Below are positions 6,654-13,558 of a stretch of DNA of 18,021 nt, piece after piece. Every line of letters begins with the position of its first letter. Position 1 is the stretch's first letter. Source of the stretch: Pseudobdellovibrionaceae bacterium (GTDB lineage: Bacteria; Bdellovibrionota; Bdellovibrionia; Bdellovibrionales; JAMPXM01). The translations under genes were made by a program, and so were the position numbers. The notes beneath the pieces are model-generated. The model saw nothing but the letters and a program-made list of their open reading frames with translations. It was not told the DNA's origin and made no database searches. Location of the stretch: contig JAEUWE010000244.1 in assembly GCA_016791465.1 (NCBI GenBank), positions 1-18,021 of the forward strand. Reading direction: 5' to 3'.

Positions 6654-7049
6654 ACAAATCGAGTTGGGCTTAGTAGTGAAATCAGTCATAACGAAATGGA
6701 CGCCATATTGGCTGACGATGGAAATTTCCAAGACATGTGGGAGTGGGAACACCCCCATCCTGAACTCTCGTTCTGTGTTGAGGAACAAATCGTCCGATTC
6801 AAAGGAATAGAAATCCGCGTTCGCGAACGCACTGTTCGAGCACTTAAAGCGCTGACAAAAAATCTTCGATTCCAAAGAGACGCAAAAATACTGCCGACCA
6901 AAGCAGAGTTGATCTTCGCTTGCGGCGCTTCCTGCGAACGCAACGAGCGAGAATTCAAAGTGGGGAAAGAGCTCTTCCCTTACCCCGAGTTGCGCAAACT
7001 GATTAGGTACGACAGGCGGCGCAAGGGCTACTACCTCTGTCTCGCCTGA
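6651..7049 (+). CDS. Small protein of the divergent operon, possibly DNA-binding
   Basis: A 132-residue protein with ribosome-binding site AGGAG seven to eleven bases before ATG 6651. The first 55 residues are acidic. The rest is basic and arranged like a winged helix: an IVRFKGIEIRVRERTVRALKALTKN segment, then LPTKAELIFACGASCERNEREFKVGKELF, then a PYPELRKLIRYDRRRKGYYLCL hairpin. This recalls the C-terminal domain of OmpR-type regulators, but no family is recognised. It sits divergent from the repressor and 99 bases upstream of the integrase, the place of a second regulator or excisionase in integrative elements. That role is inferred from position only. Confidence 0.7.
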   Translation: MTNRVGLSSEISHNEMDAILADDGNFQDMWEWEHPHPELSFCVEEQIVRFKGIEIRVRERTVRALKALTKNLRFQRDAKILPTKAELIFACGASCERNEREFKVGKELFPYPELRKLIRYDRRRKGYYLCLA

Positions 7050-7103
7050 TCAGTCGGCCAAAACTCCAGACGAACTCCAAACCGCACCGTTGATTTTCTC
7101 AAT

Positions 7104-7111
7104 TCGTCTCA
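7104..7111. promoter_or_regulatory. Half-site TCGTCTCA upstream of the integrase
   Basis: Matches eight of nine bases of the repressor-side operator arm and lies 38 bases before the integrase ATG in the 99-base gap after the divergent gene. A single 8-mer is weak evidence alone; context gives it some value. Confidence 0.3.
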
Positions 7112-7148
7112 TGTCCGGATTTTTAAAACCATTTTATGAGGTGCGCTC

Positions 7149-8417
7149 ATGAGAGTCGAAACTAGAAACCGAGCAAATGGGGACGAATACTTTTCGTTCG
7201 TCTATTGGGACGGTGAAAGACGAATCCGTCTCAAGAAACAAGAGCATCCTCACTTTGACTCAAGAGAGCAAGCCGAGGAATGGGCCAAGGCCAAAGAAGC
7301 CGAATTTGAAAGTGCGAAATCCAGAATCATTCGCCGACTCAAATGGAAATCCCAATACTATGAGTTTGCGAAGATCTCCGATCGCTATGCCGAATACTGC
7401 AAAAAAATTCAACCGAACTCGTGGAAAAACACGATGTTCTACTTGAATCACTACGTGCTCGCTTTCTTTTTGGACGTAAAGAAATCGAACAACCCGAACA
7501 ACTGGTCTCTTCAATTCGAGGACTTTAGAAATTGGCTTGAAGACGAAGCTCTCGGCGTAAAGCGTTCGAGAAAACTTCTGGCATATTCGACAAAAAATCA
7601 CTGCATCAAAACACTCAACGTGTTTCTGGATTATCTCGGTAGAAATAATCTGGTCGACAAGAGCAATGTGCACAAAGTCGCTGGGTTTCCCGCTAGCAAA
7701 ATCAATTTTCGAGATGCTGGGTCATTGGTGGCCGAGGAAGAGTTTCGATTGGTGTATGGTCTTCTGAAAGAAACAGATCCCCTGGTCGCAGTTTTCTTCA
7801 TGACTGCGTACTTCACGGGAATGAGATTCAACGAAATCTTTGGTCTCTCGCTAGACGACCTGTATGTCGGTGAACTGGAAGACAACGTGCTCAGAACTGC
7901 ATTGGAAGATCACAAAATTCCGTACTATGGATACGTCGTGCTTGAAAGTCAGCCAGCGACCAAGATTAGAGAGCGATTGCCAAACGGGACCATCCAAAGA
8001 AAACCCCTGAAAGGAAAGCCGAGGATTTCCGAAAAGTATAACCGTCTTGTCCCCATCATCGACAAGAGCCTCTTCAATGAACTTGTGAAGCTGTATAAAA
8101 TCCAAGAGGCAAAATTGAAACAGTGTCGTTATGGTTCGAATCCGAAAGACTACGTCTTATTCGAGGACCTCACTCAATCAGAAACCGTCGTGGCACTGAG
8201 AGCTGCCTACGCAAAGACAAAATACGCTCCCAAAAGCTACCACTGCTGTCGTCACACGCGCTGCACGGAACTAGTGGGAAAGACGAGGGACTTCGTATTG
8301 GCGCGATACTGGCTAGGCCACGCACGCCAGGAGACGACCCTTCGATACACTCACATCTATCAGCAGTCTGCGAACACGGCCCGAAAGAAAAACCAGAAGG
8401 TCGACTTCATCGACTAG
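7149..8417 (+). CDS. Phage-type tyrosine integrase, full length
   Basis: A 422-residue integrase of the tyrosine recombinase family. Residues 1-60 form an arm-binding-like N-terminus (RNRANGDEYFSFVYWDGERRIRLKK). Residues ~75-190 form the helical core-binding domain (FAKISDRYAEYCKKIQPNSW through YSTKNHCIKTLNVFLDYL). The catalytic domain follows, with Arg in TGMRFNEIFGLS, Lys in the KPLKGKPRISEKYNRLVPI segment, HCCRHTRCTE (His and Arg of box II), LGHARQETTLRYTHIY (His and the nucleophile Tyr). GAGG precedes ATG 7149. It is larger than average through an insert after the first Arg (residues ~235-300). It is the best candidate for integrating this island, plausibly at ssrA 4.6 kb away. Possible repressor half-site upstream. 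Confidence 0.93.
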   Translation: MRVETRNRANGDEYFSFVYWDGERRIRLKKQEHPHFDSREQAEEWAKAKEAEFESAKSRIIRRLKWKSQYYEFAKISDRYAEYCKKIQPNSWKNTMFYLNHYVLAFFLDVKKSNNPNNWSLQFEDFRNWLEDEALGVKRSRKLLAYSTKNHCIKTLNVFLDYLGRNNLVDKSNVHKVAGFPASKINFRDAGSLVAEEEFRLVYGLLKETDPLVAVFFMTAYFTGMRFNEIFGLSLDDLYVGELEDNVLRTALEDHKIPYYGYVVLESQPATKIRERLPNGTIQRKPLKGKPRISEKYNRLVPIIDKSLFNELVKLYKIQEAKLKQCRYGSNPKDYVLFEDLTQSETVVALRAAYAKTKYAPKSYHCCRHTRCTELVGKTRDFVLARYWLGHARQETTLRYTHIYQQSANTARKKNQKVDFID

Positions 8418-8423
8418 CTCGCC

Positions 8424-8435
8424 TGGAATATTCCA
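8424..8435. repeat. Palindrome TGGAATATTCCA after the integrase gene
   Basis: A 12-bp perfect palindrome starting seven bases past the integrase stop. With its flank (AAGT) it matches the 904-919 palindrome: both read TGGAA[A/T]ATTCCAAGT. No T-run follows. It may be a recombinase or regulator site, but the chance of coincidence is not small. Confidence 0.35.
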
Positions 8436-8520
8436 AGTGACCCGCCAACAAAAGTTCTCGCTTACGTTTCTCCTCCGGCCCGACACCATTTCATCGAGTC
8501 ACCAAACCCGGAGAATCTCG

Positions 8521-8976
8521 ATGAACGCCAAACCAGCAGATCAGCAGACCAACCCCCGATACATTCAGAAACTGCAAAACTTCGATGGTCCCATAGAAGG
8601 TAACCTTGTCGAAGTATCCCAAAGTAAAATGGGCACGCCGATATATCGCATCCGACGAGATTTCGATTTGGTAAGCATCTATGGTTTCAACGACCTCGAT
8701 GAACAGATGAAGCCCATACGATCGGGATCGCTGATCAGAATTGTCTACCTAGGCTCAAATCCCACTCGCTCAGGCAGAATCCGACATCTCGCCAAAGTTG
8801 ATCTGATCGAAGACGTCGCTGCAAATTCGATCGTCGCAACCGAGCTCGAAAGCGCCCAATCGTATCAAACACCGACTTCCCAATCTCAGCGCATGCGGAC
8901 ACTGATCCATGCCGATGGCCCAATAAACAGCGACGCCTCTTTTCGATTTCTCCGCAAGCTCGGAATTTTAAAGTAA
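8521..8976 (+). CDS. OB-fold-like small protein of the integrative element
   Basis: A 151-residue protein. ATG 8521 is preferred because GGAG lies at 8507-8510 upstream and the extra N-terminus from 8437 is low-complexity. The middle (GPIEGNLVEVSQSKMGTPIYRIRR, LVSIYGFNDLDEQMKPIRSGSLIRIVYLGSNPTRSGRIRHLAKVDL, residues ~25-100) has the strand order and 'L-d-x-x-m-x-x-i-x-x-G-s-x-I-x-I-x-Y-x-G' pattern of small phage OB-fold proteins that bind single-stranded DNA. The rest is a Ser/Thr/Gln linker and a C-terminal basic helix (FRFLRKLGILK). It follows the integrase by about 100 bases. A role in replication or recombination of the element is a family-pattern guess. Confidence 0.65.
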   Translation: MNAKPADQQTNPRYIQKLQNFDGPIEGNLVEVSQSKMGTPIYRIRRDFDLVSIYGFNDLDEQMKPIRSGSLIRIVYLGSNPTRSGRIRHLAKVDLIEDVAANSIVATELESAQSYQTPTSQSQRMRTLIHADGPINSDASFRFLRKLGILK

Positions 8977-9010
8977 TCGCAGTTTCATTCAACCAACCGA
9001 AAGGAAAATC

Positions 9011-9304
9011 ATGAAAAAAACCAGAAAAACCAAGCGAGAGAGAAGGAATGCAATGTCTTACCCATGCGTCGAGCAGTTCCACAAATTCATAGAGAGTCTT
9101 GGCGACGACATCATCATCGTGACCATGAATTGCAAACTCACTTCATTTGACTGTGGTGCACTAATCACCGCAAAGCTAGCAAAACCAATTTTCAATTTGG
9201 AAGACGATTGCCTCGAAGACTATCAGCATGGAGATTTTTTGATGAAGTGGGACAAGAACGGGAAGTTAATCAAGGCATCAAAGGATTTTTCCTGGGAAGG
9301 CTGA
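9011..9304 (+). CDS. Hypothetical small protein, 97 residues
   Basis: ATG 9011 has AAGGA at 9001-9005, an unusually clear ribosome-binding site. The first 15 residues are strongly basic (MKKTRKTKRERRNAM); the remaining part is acidic and mixed alpha/beta (FHKFIESLGDDIIIVTMN, LITAKLAKPIFNLEDD, FLMKWDKNGKLIKASKDF). An internal Met at residue 15 could be an alternative start, but lacks an RBS as good. No family recognised. It lies 34 bases after the OB-fold-like gene in the same direction, so it is probably co-transcribed, and converges on the small minus-strand gene 9368-9574 with a 63-base gap that contains no evident terminator. Confidence 0.6.
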   Translation: MKKTRKTKRERRNAMSYPCVEQFHKFIESLGDDIIIVTMNCKLTSFDCGALITAKLAKPIFNLEDDCLEDYQHGDFLMKWDKNGKLIKASKDFSWEG

Positions 9305-9367
9305 TCGCCCATGGGTCACGGAAGACCTTCTGTCCGGTAACGATCAATGGATGTCCAAACAGGAATG

Positions 9368-9574
9368 CTACGACGAAATTCGGATTCGGCGATAGGTCCC
9401 ATCAGGCATCCGAACGATCTGACTTTTCGGTATCCCGCTGACGGGTAGCTTGTCGTAATCTTTGATGGAAGATTTGGGCACGCTCACCGTGACCCCGTCG
9501 GCTCCCTTTAAGAAGATGCTGTTCCTGTCCTCGCTCACAAACTCAAGTTCTTCGTAATTCACGGGAACTATCAT
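9368..9574 (-). CDS. Hypothetical small protein, 68 residues
   Basis: The frame opens at 9619, but ATG 9574 has a clear GGAG seven bases upstream on the minus strand and is preferred. The product (IVPVNYEELEFVSEDRNSIF, then LKGADGVTVSVPKSSI, then YRRIRISS) is predicted all-beta with a short basic tail. No family recognised. It may be a small regulator or antitoxin-size protein; nothing paired with it is evident, since the neighbours diverge or converge. Medium confidence that it is translated, based mostly on the ribosome-binding site and its length. Confidence 0.5.
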   Translation of the reverse strand: MIVPVNYEELEFVSEDRNSIFLKGADGVTVSVPKSSIKDYDKLPVSGIPKSQIVRMPDGTYRRIRISS

Positions 9575-9812
9575 TTCTAACTCCAATCGCGAGCGGGTGA
9601 TCGCTGACGCACCAAACAAGCCTCGCAGACCCTAAAGAATTCACAAGAACCATCAAAAAGAAGCCGAAATTTGTCACCGGTTTCTCGAAAATCGCCTATC
9701 TGTAACCCGAGATCGACGGTCATCGCGAATATGAAAGAGCCAAACGAGAATCCGGATGGTTTTCGGTTTGCAGTCTATCCTGCCGATCTAATTATTATTT
9801 TAAGGAGTCTAT

Positions 9813-10355
9813 ATGCGTTTCGTGAAAGCTCTCGTAGCACTTTCGTTGTCGTTAGGAACAGTCTCACCCGCGTTTGCCGGTGGAGATACTCTCGTAATCA
9901 AAGGCATCAAGGTTGATGGTGGAGCGATGTCTTTCCTCGGGACCACGATTACCTGGGTAAATGACGAGTACGTAAAAAACAAATATCTTGGTTATGCCGG
10001 ATGGGGCCTGATCATCGGCGGCCTAGTCATCGGCTCTGGATCGACTTCAAATGCTCAAGCCAAAGAAGTTGACGCAAAAGCAGTCTGGAATTCAGTACGC
10101 TCAGAAGCTCGTCTCGCAGCGAGCGGATCTCAACTGCTCGACGATTCAAGCGCGATCGTCGCCGCAGCAAACCAGAGCCAAGTTCCAGTTTCAACACTGG
10201 CAAGCTTGACGGGAGAAGTTGATCGAGTCACTTCGCAAGCTCGTGCGAGCGGCCAAACTCTTTCTGTGGACCAAGTTGTGAGCCTCGTAAACCCAGCTGC
10301 AAAATATCAAAAGCTGACTGCCAACATGGCTCAGGTTGCTTTGATCGCTCAATAA
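9813..10355 (+). CDS. Exported small protein with a glycine-zipper membrane segment
   Basis: A 180-residue protein; AAGGAG at 9802-9807 supports ATG 9813. Residues 1-22 (MRFVKALVALSLSLGTVSPAFA) are a signal peptide with AFA-GG cleavage. Residues ~58-78 (YLGYAGWGLIIGGLVIGSGS) are a glycine-zipper hydrophobic segment suited to membrane insertion or oligomerisation. Residues 80-180 are Ala/Ser/Gln-rich, probably helical, with low-complexity repeats (VWNSVRSEARLAASGSQLL, EVDRVTSQARASGQ). It is first in an operon with two other exported proteins (gap 22 bases, then overlap). No family recognised. Likely an envelope subunit; the promoter upstream could not be defined, though the region 9781-9800 is AT-rich. 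Confidence 0.75.
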   Translation: MRFVKALVALSLSLGTVSPAFAGGDTLVIKGIKVDGGAMSFLGTTITWVNDEYVKNKYLGYAGWGLIIGGLVIGSGSTSNAQAKEVDAKAVWNSVRSEARLAASGSQLLDDSSAIVAAANQSQVPVSTLASLTGEVDRVTSQARASGQTLSVDQVVSLVNPAAKYQKLTANMAQVALIAQ

Positions 10356-10377
10356 CATTGTCGGGAGAAGGATCGAC

Positions 10378-11388
10378 ATGCATCTACTCAAGGTCCTTCT
10401 TCCTTTATTCTTGTTCGTCAACACGGCTCACGCGCAGCCGCTACCAGGCGGGCGCTGCGAAAGCCTCTTCAGACCCATCACAGAACAAAGTGTTTCCGCA
10501 GGCAAAAGTTCCTTTCAAGCCCGTCTTTCAAACGTACTTGAGTCTGCACAAGTTCCCGAAAACATCAAAAATCGAATTCTTGATTCGTCAGCTCGTGACA
10601 TCGAAGTACGAATCGCCGACATCCAGCCGGATCAGATCAAGCTTAAAAGGAAATTTGGTTTGCTCCGGTCAGCCACAGGATCAAAAGAACGGTTCGTTCT
10701 TACCTGGCCATCGGAGTCCAATTTGACAGCTGGCGGTGAATCGATCGTAAATCTGAAAATAGCGGAGGTTGCAGGTGCAATACTATTTAAACCCGTCACT
10801 CGCTTAGGCGTTTACAAAGTATCGTCTCGAAATTTTGTAAATGAAAATCTTGATGCTTTGACATACAAGCTTTATCTCGAAAATTTCGCGACCCCTCGCA
10901 ACTCGCCTTCATTGGAATCCGATAAGTCGGCAATAAATCGCATTCTTGGGATTGTCCTCAGAAAACTGCTTCCGCTACAAAAAACAGAATTGACCGCTGC
11001 TAGACTTGATCAAACTTACGCCCGGCTGTTTGAACAAGGCGGGCCGTCCGCCGTCTACTCGTATCTAAGTAAGTTCTATTCAATTCCGATGGCGATATCC
11101 TATTGGGTTCGTCATGTAATGAATGGTGGTGTCGCAATAGCCGTTACCCTGGCTCTCTACCTAGCACCGACCGCTACCGATGCTTGGCATCTTATGCGAA
11201 AAGAGGGCTCAATTTCGATAAGCGAATCGGATCGAGCGCTGGCCCAAGGGATCATCGAAAACTTCGATAAAACTGATATTCAAATGATTCAAGCGATCAA
11301 ACGAGACGCAAGCGACAGCCAAGAGGCGCAGATTCTCAAAGACTTCGCCTCGAAATATAAGGATGAACAAAATGCGACACATCCTTAG
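10378..11388 (+). CDS. Exported protein with a C-terminal membrane segment
   Basis: A 336-residue protein preceded by GGGAGAAGGA. Residues 1-19 (MHLLKVLLPLFLFVNTAHA) are a signal peptide. The mature part starts QPLPGG and is mixed alpha/beta without recognised motifs (FVLTWPSESN, SIVNLKIAEVAGAILFKPVTRLGVYKVSSRNF). Near residues 246-264, MNGGVAIAVTLALYLAPTA is a hydrophobic stretch long enough for a membrane helix. It is followed by an acidic, probably helical C-terminus (SISESDRALAQGIIENFDKTDIQMI). It is second in the operon, after the glycine-zipper protein and overlapping the DUF4105-like gene by about 17 bases, so translation of the last gene may be coupled. Probably anchored in the inner membrane with a periplasmic domain; function unknown. 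Confidence 0.75.
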   Translation: MHLLKVLLPLFLFVNTAHAQPLPGGRCESLFRPITEQSVSAGKSSFQARLSNVLESAQVPENIKNRILDSSARDIEVRIADIQPDQIKLKRKFGLLRSATGSKERFVLTWPSESNLTAGGESIVNLKIAEVAGAILFKPVTRLGVYKVSSRNFVNENLDALTYKLYLENFATPRNSPSLESDKSAINRILGIVLRKLLPLQKTELTAARLDQTYARLFEQGGPSAVYSYLSKFYSIPMAISYWVRHVMNGGVAIAVTLALYLAPTATDAWHLMRKEGSISISESDRALAQGIIENFDKTDIQMIQAIKRDASDSQEAQILKDFASKYKDEQNATHP

Positions 11389-12322
11389 GTCGTTGATTCT
11401 GCCCATTCTAATCCTGATTTCGTCGAAGACGATCGCCCAGGAGGTTCAAACCGACTCGCTTCGCCACGCTTACCTGGGAATCGCCGGAAATGGCTCCGGC
11501 ATGGGAATGTTCGGCCATGCTTTTTTGCTATTTTCATCTTCGCGCGGGGATTTTTTCAGTTCGCGAATCTATCAGTACAACATTCAGGTTCCCGAAGATT
11601 TTAAGCTGACCTTTGGGTCTGCTTTCGATGTTCAAACATTTCCGTTTCGAGTTTTCGCCGAAAAGGGAATTCCATTTATTCAACGTTACGTCGCGGAAAA
11701 TCGCGCCGTTTACCTGTATGAATTGGATCTTAGCGATTCCGCAGTGAAACAGCTTTTGCGAAACGTCGAGGCAGATAAGACATTTCGCGATAAAAAAGCT
11801 TTGCCCGATTACAATTTGGCGACGAATAACTGCGTGACCAAAACCTACGAACAAATCAATGCCGTAACGACACACGGTCCTCGATTTACTGCGAGTCCGT
11901 ATGTTCCAAATCTCTCATCGTTCTATCGAATTTCTCGCGAAAGCATTTCGCTCGCAGTCCCGCTTGCAAGCCCTCTTGTGATGAAAAACCATCCGCTTAT
12001 TAAATCTGTTCATTACTTCAAACCAAAGCGTGTCTTGGAGTACGAACGCCTGCTGGAACAGAAGCGTGCATTACAAATCCTGACGAAGTCGTGCGGAACA
12101 AGCCAGGGTGTCGCCAACGCTCTCGATTTTCTAACTTCAAACATTCGCACGGCATCCTCTGCCGCTTACATCTCGACCATCCGAGAGCAGTTTTCGGCCT
12201 GCGCTCTTAAGGATCAGACAGCGCGAACAGAACAAATTCGTATCTTTGACATTTCAAGGTACTTCGCAACTGACGAGCGCGTACGAGAGTCAATTGATCG
12301 CGCCCTAGCAGAAATACTCTGA
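11372..12322 (+). CDS. Exported DUF4105/Lnb-N-type (Cys-His) protein
   Basis: A 316-residue protein starting at ATG 11372; AAGGA at 11359-11363 gives better spacing than for the ATG at 11363. Residues 1-23 are a signal peptide (LILPILILISSKTIA then QE). The conserved elements of the DUF4105 family (Pfam 'Lnb N-terminal periplasmic domain') are visible in order: GMFGHAFLLFSSS with His 49, an internal YQYNIQV strand, then ENRAVYLYELDLSDSAVKQLLRNV and YNLATNNCVTKTYEQIN with the Asn-Asn-Cys motif (Cys 154). These suggest a periplasmic thiol enzyme of NlpC/papain type; the family includes a putative lipoprotein N-acyltransferase in Bacteroides, as I recall. Enzymatic action here is an inference. 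Last gene of the exported operon; its stop directly abuts that of the convergent DUF6933 gene. Confidence 0.8.
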   Translation: MRHILRSLILPILILISSKTIAQEVQTDSLRHAYLGIAGNGSGMGMFGHAFLLFSSSRGDFFSSRIYQYNIQVPEDFKLTFGSAFDVQTFPFRVFAEKGIPFIQRYVAENRAVYLYELDLSDSAVKQLLRNVEADKTFRDKKALPDYNLATNNCVTKTYEQINAVTTHGPRFTASPYVPNLSSFYRISRESISLAVPLASPLVMKNHPLIKSVHYFKPKRVLEYERLLEQKRALQILTKSCGTSQGVANALDFLTSNIRTASSAAYISTIREQFSACALKDQTARTEQIRIFDISRYFATDERVRESIDRALAEIL

Positions 12323-12880
12323 TCACTTCACAACGTAAAGTTTTGGTCCAGCCGATACCACAGCCTTCAAAGGTGCCGGTTTCGGAATCTCTTGCCCGAA
12401 GATTTTCAGCGCCGCATCTTTCGGATACCCTTCAGGTATCACCAACGAAATCACTTTGCTCAGCATAAGCGACATTTCCAAAGGGTCGTTGAAGTCCAAC
12501 CGCTCCATGTGAGCGTAAGTCTCGAGCTGGAACTTGTATTCATTGAGCGATCCAAGAATGGACTTGTTAGCCGTCTTTGCCAGCTTGAATTCATTCATCT
12601 GAGCCCGCTCTTCTTGGATCTTACTCTCGTCAACGCCAATCGCTCTTAAAACTCCTGAGACCGCGTCTGTCAGGCGATCCGGGAAGGTCACATACGGAGC
12701 CGCATCCAAGATAACGGCGAGCCTAGAAGTCGAACTGGCGCACAGGATAAACTGCTTTCGGTTGAGCACGATGTCGTTGGCGTACCAATCGCCCATTTGA
12801 GCCGTCGATGTCTCATCGGTGATCTCGAGTTTCTCTTTCATGCGCTTGGCAAGACTTGCCGTGGGTCTGATGATGATCAA
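12323..12880 (-). CDS. DUF6933-type protein
   Basis: A 185-residue soluble protein. Its N-terminus MIIIRPTASLAKRMKEKLE, then MGDWYANDIVLNRKQFILCASSTSRLAVIL, and NKSILGSLNEYKFQLE match the layout of the DUF6933 family (start with 'IIIRPTxKLAKK', 'GDWYANxLxxxRKxxxLFxN' and 'NRSVLGSMND'). That family is widespread and has no known function. The last ~30 residues (GQEIPKPAPLKAVVSAGPKLYVV) are a proline-rich tail not expected in the core. It is convergent with the DUF4105-like gene with no base between the two stop codons: the junction forms TGATCA. Upstream lies the interleaved inverted-repeat region adjoining tmRNA. Confidence 0.8.
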   Translation of the reverse strand: MIIIRPTASLAKRMKEKLEITDETSTAQMGDWYANDIVLNRKQFILCASSTSRLAVILDAAPYVTFPDRLTDAVSGVLRAIGVDESKIQEERAQMNEFKLAKTANKSILGSLNEYKFQLETYAHMERLDFNDPLEMSLMLSKVISLVIPEGYPKDAALKIFGQEIPKPAPLKAVVSAGPKLYVVK

Positions 12881-12911
12881 GAATTCCTCTCATCTATTTT
12901 TAAAACGTCGC

Positions 12912-13014
12912 TCTAAGCTGTTGATTCCCTGTAGAACCACGGAACCACAAGACTCTTCCCCCAAAGGGGAGAATCTAATCATATTAACAGCTTAGAACCT
13001 ATTCCTGGTTCCGT
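12912..13014. repeat. Interleaved inverted repeats between tmRNA and the DUF6933 gene
   Basis: Arm A, TCTAAGCTGTT (12912-12922), is the exact reverse complement of AACAGCTTAGA (12986-12996). Arm B, ACGGAACCA (12939-12947), is the exact reverse complement of TGGTTCCGT (13006-13014). The order is A-B-A'-B', which would give a pseudoknot in RNA. Between lie a short C/G hairpin (CCCC-AAA-GGGG, 12959-12969) and a tandem 8-bp repeat, AGAACCAC then GGAACCAC (12933-12948). This could be the 3' trailer of tmRNA, or integrase arm sites at an island boundary. No T-run makes a standard terminator unlikely. Confidence 0.6.
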
Positions 13015-13020
13015 AGGATA

Positions 13021-13368
13021 TGGAGGCGGGGGGAGTCGAACCCCCGTCCGTAAGTGTTCCGTCACAAGGCGGGCTACATGCTTAGTCGATGTTTTAATTT
13101 CGAGGCGCAGACGTCCATCGACAAACTTCTGCGACTCACATCACCAGCATTTTTAAACTCAAGAGCCTGGCGAAAACACTCTCAAGTCGAGGTCGCTAAA
13201 GTTACACGAGTTCCGGCGCCGCAACCGCTCACCGGGCTCATGCGCAGTCAATTAAGCTGCGAGTGCGTAATCGTTGCCGACTACAAAGTGTATGTTTTTA
13301 ACGAGGTCCTCATACGCCCCGGCATGCTCCTTGGATTTCACGACCCACGTCGAAACCGGGACGCCCCC
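13021..13368 (-). ncRNA. ssrA: Transfer-messenger RNA (tmRNA), one-piece
   Basis: This RNA frees stalled ribosomes and tags the unfinished protein. On the minus strand it begins GGGGGCGTCCCGGTTTCGAC and ends with the T-arm (loop TTCGACTC) and CGCCTCC plus discriminator A. The 7-bp acceptor GGGGGCG/CGCCTCC pairs fully with one G-U. The tag frame at 13252-13278 reads GGC AAC GAT TAC GCA CTC GCA GCT TAA, giving GNDYALAA; the resume codon after TAGTC is Gly rather than the common Ala. The 3' CCA is not encoded: the next bases are TAT, so it must be added by CCA-adding enzyme. The length, 348 nt, is normal for the one-piece type. The gene is intact, and its 3' end faces the accessory region, a common integration target. 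Confidence 0.95.
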
Positions 13369-13382
13369 AAATAAGCTCGTGT

Positions 13383-13388
13383 AGTATA
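13383..13388 (-). promoter_or_regulatory. tmRNA promoter, extended -10 box
   Basis: On the minus strand the sequence reads TGC then TATACT, 14 bases before the mature tmRNA 5' end. A TGn extension is present. The -35 region is weak (TTCGTG at 17-bp spacing), as can be tolerated with an extended -10. RNase P would trim the 5' leader. Confidence 0.6.
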
Positions 13389-13558
13389 GCACGAAGCAGG
13401 GGAATCACGAAAACTTTCATGTCCCAAGACGCAGTGGTGGGACAGAATTCCCCGGGATTCTCGTAAGGAGTGGAGCGTTAAGTGGCGAGAAGGCAGAAAG
13501 AGGTCGCGGCCGGCTCCTTCCTGTTGAATTTCGCCGGAAGTAGCGATTCCATCGCCTG

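Noticed and set aside
8437..8520. N-terminal extension of the OB-fold-like gene
   Set aside because: The start at 8521 has GGAG upstream; the extension is Ser/Thr/Arg-rich and overlaps the palindrome after integrase.
993..12928. CTAAGCTGTTGA[A]TTC at 993-1008 and 12913-12927 as direct repeats bounding an ~11.9 kb element
   Set aside because: Exact identity is only 12 bases, and several 12-mer pairs are expected by chance in an 18-kb window; the 993 copy does not resemble the tmRNA 3' end. Kept as a possibility only, not an att site call.
12955..12972. Intrinsic terminator for tmRNA
   Set aside because: The CCCC-AAA-GGGG stem is short and is not followed by T residues on the tmRNA strand.
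13054..13374. 106-residue plus-strand ORF
   Set aside because: It lies wholly across the tmRNA gene on the opposite strand and has no ribosome-binding site; RNA identity explains the sequence.
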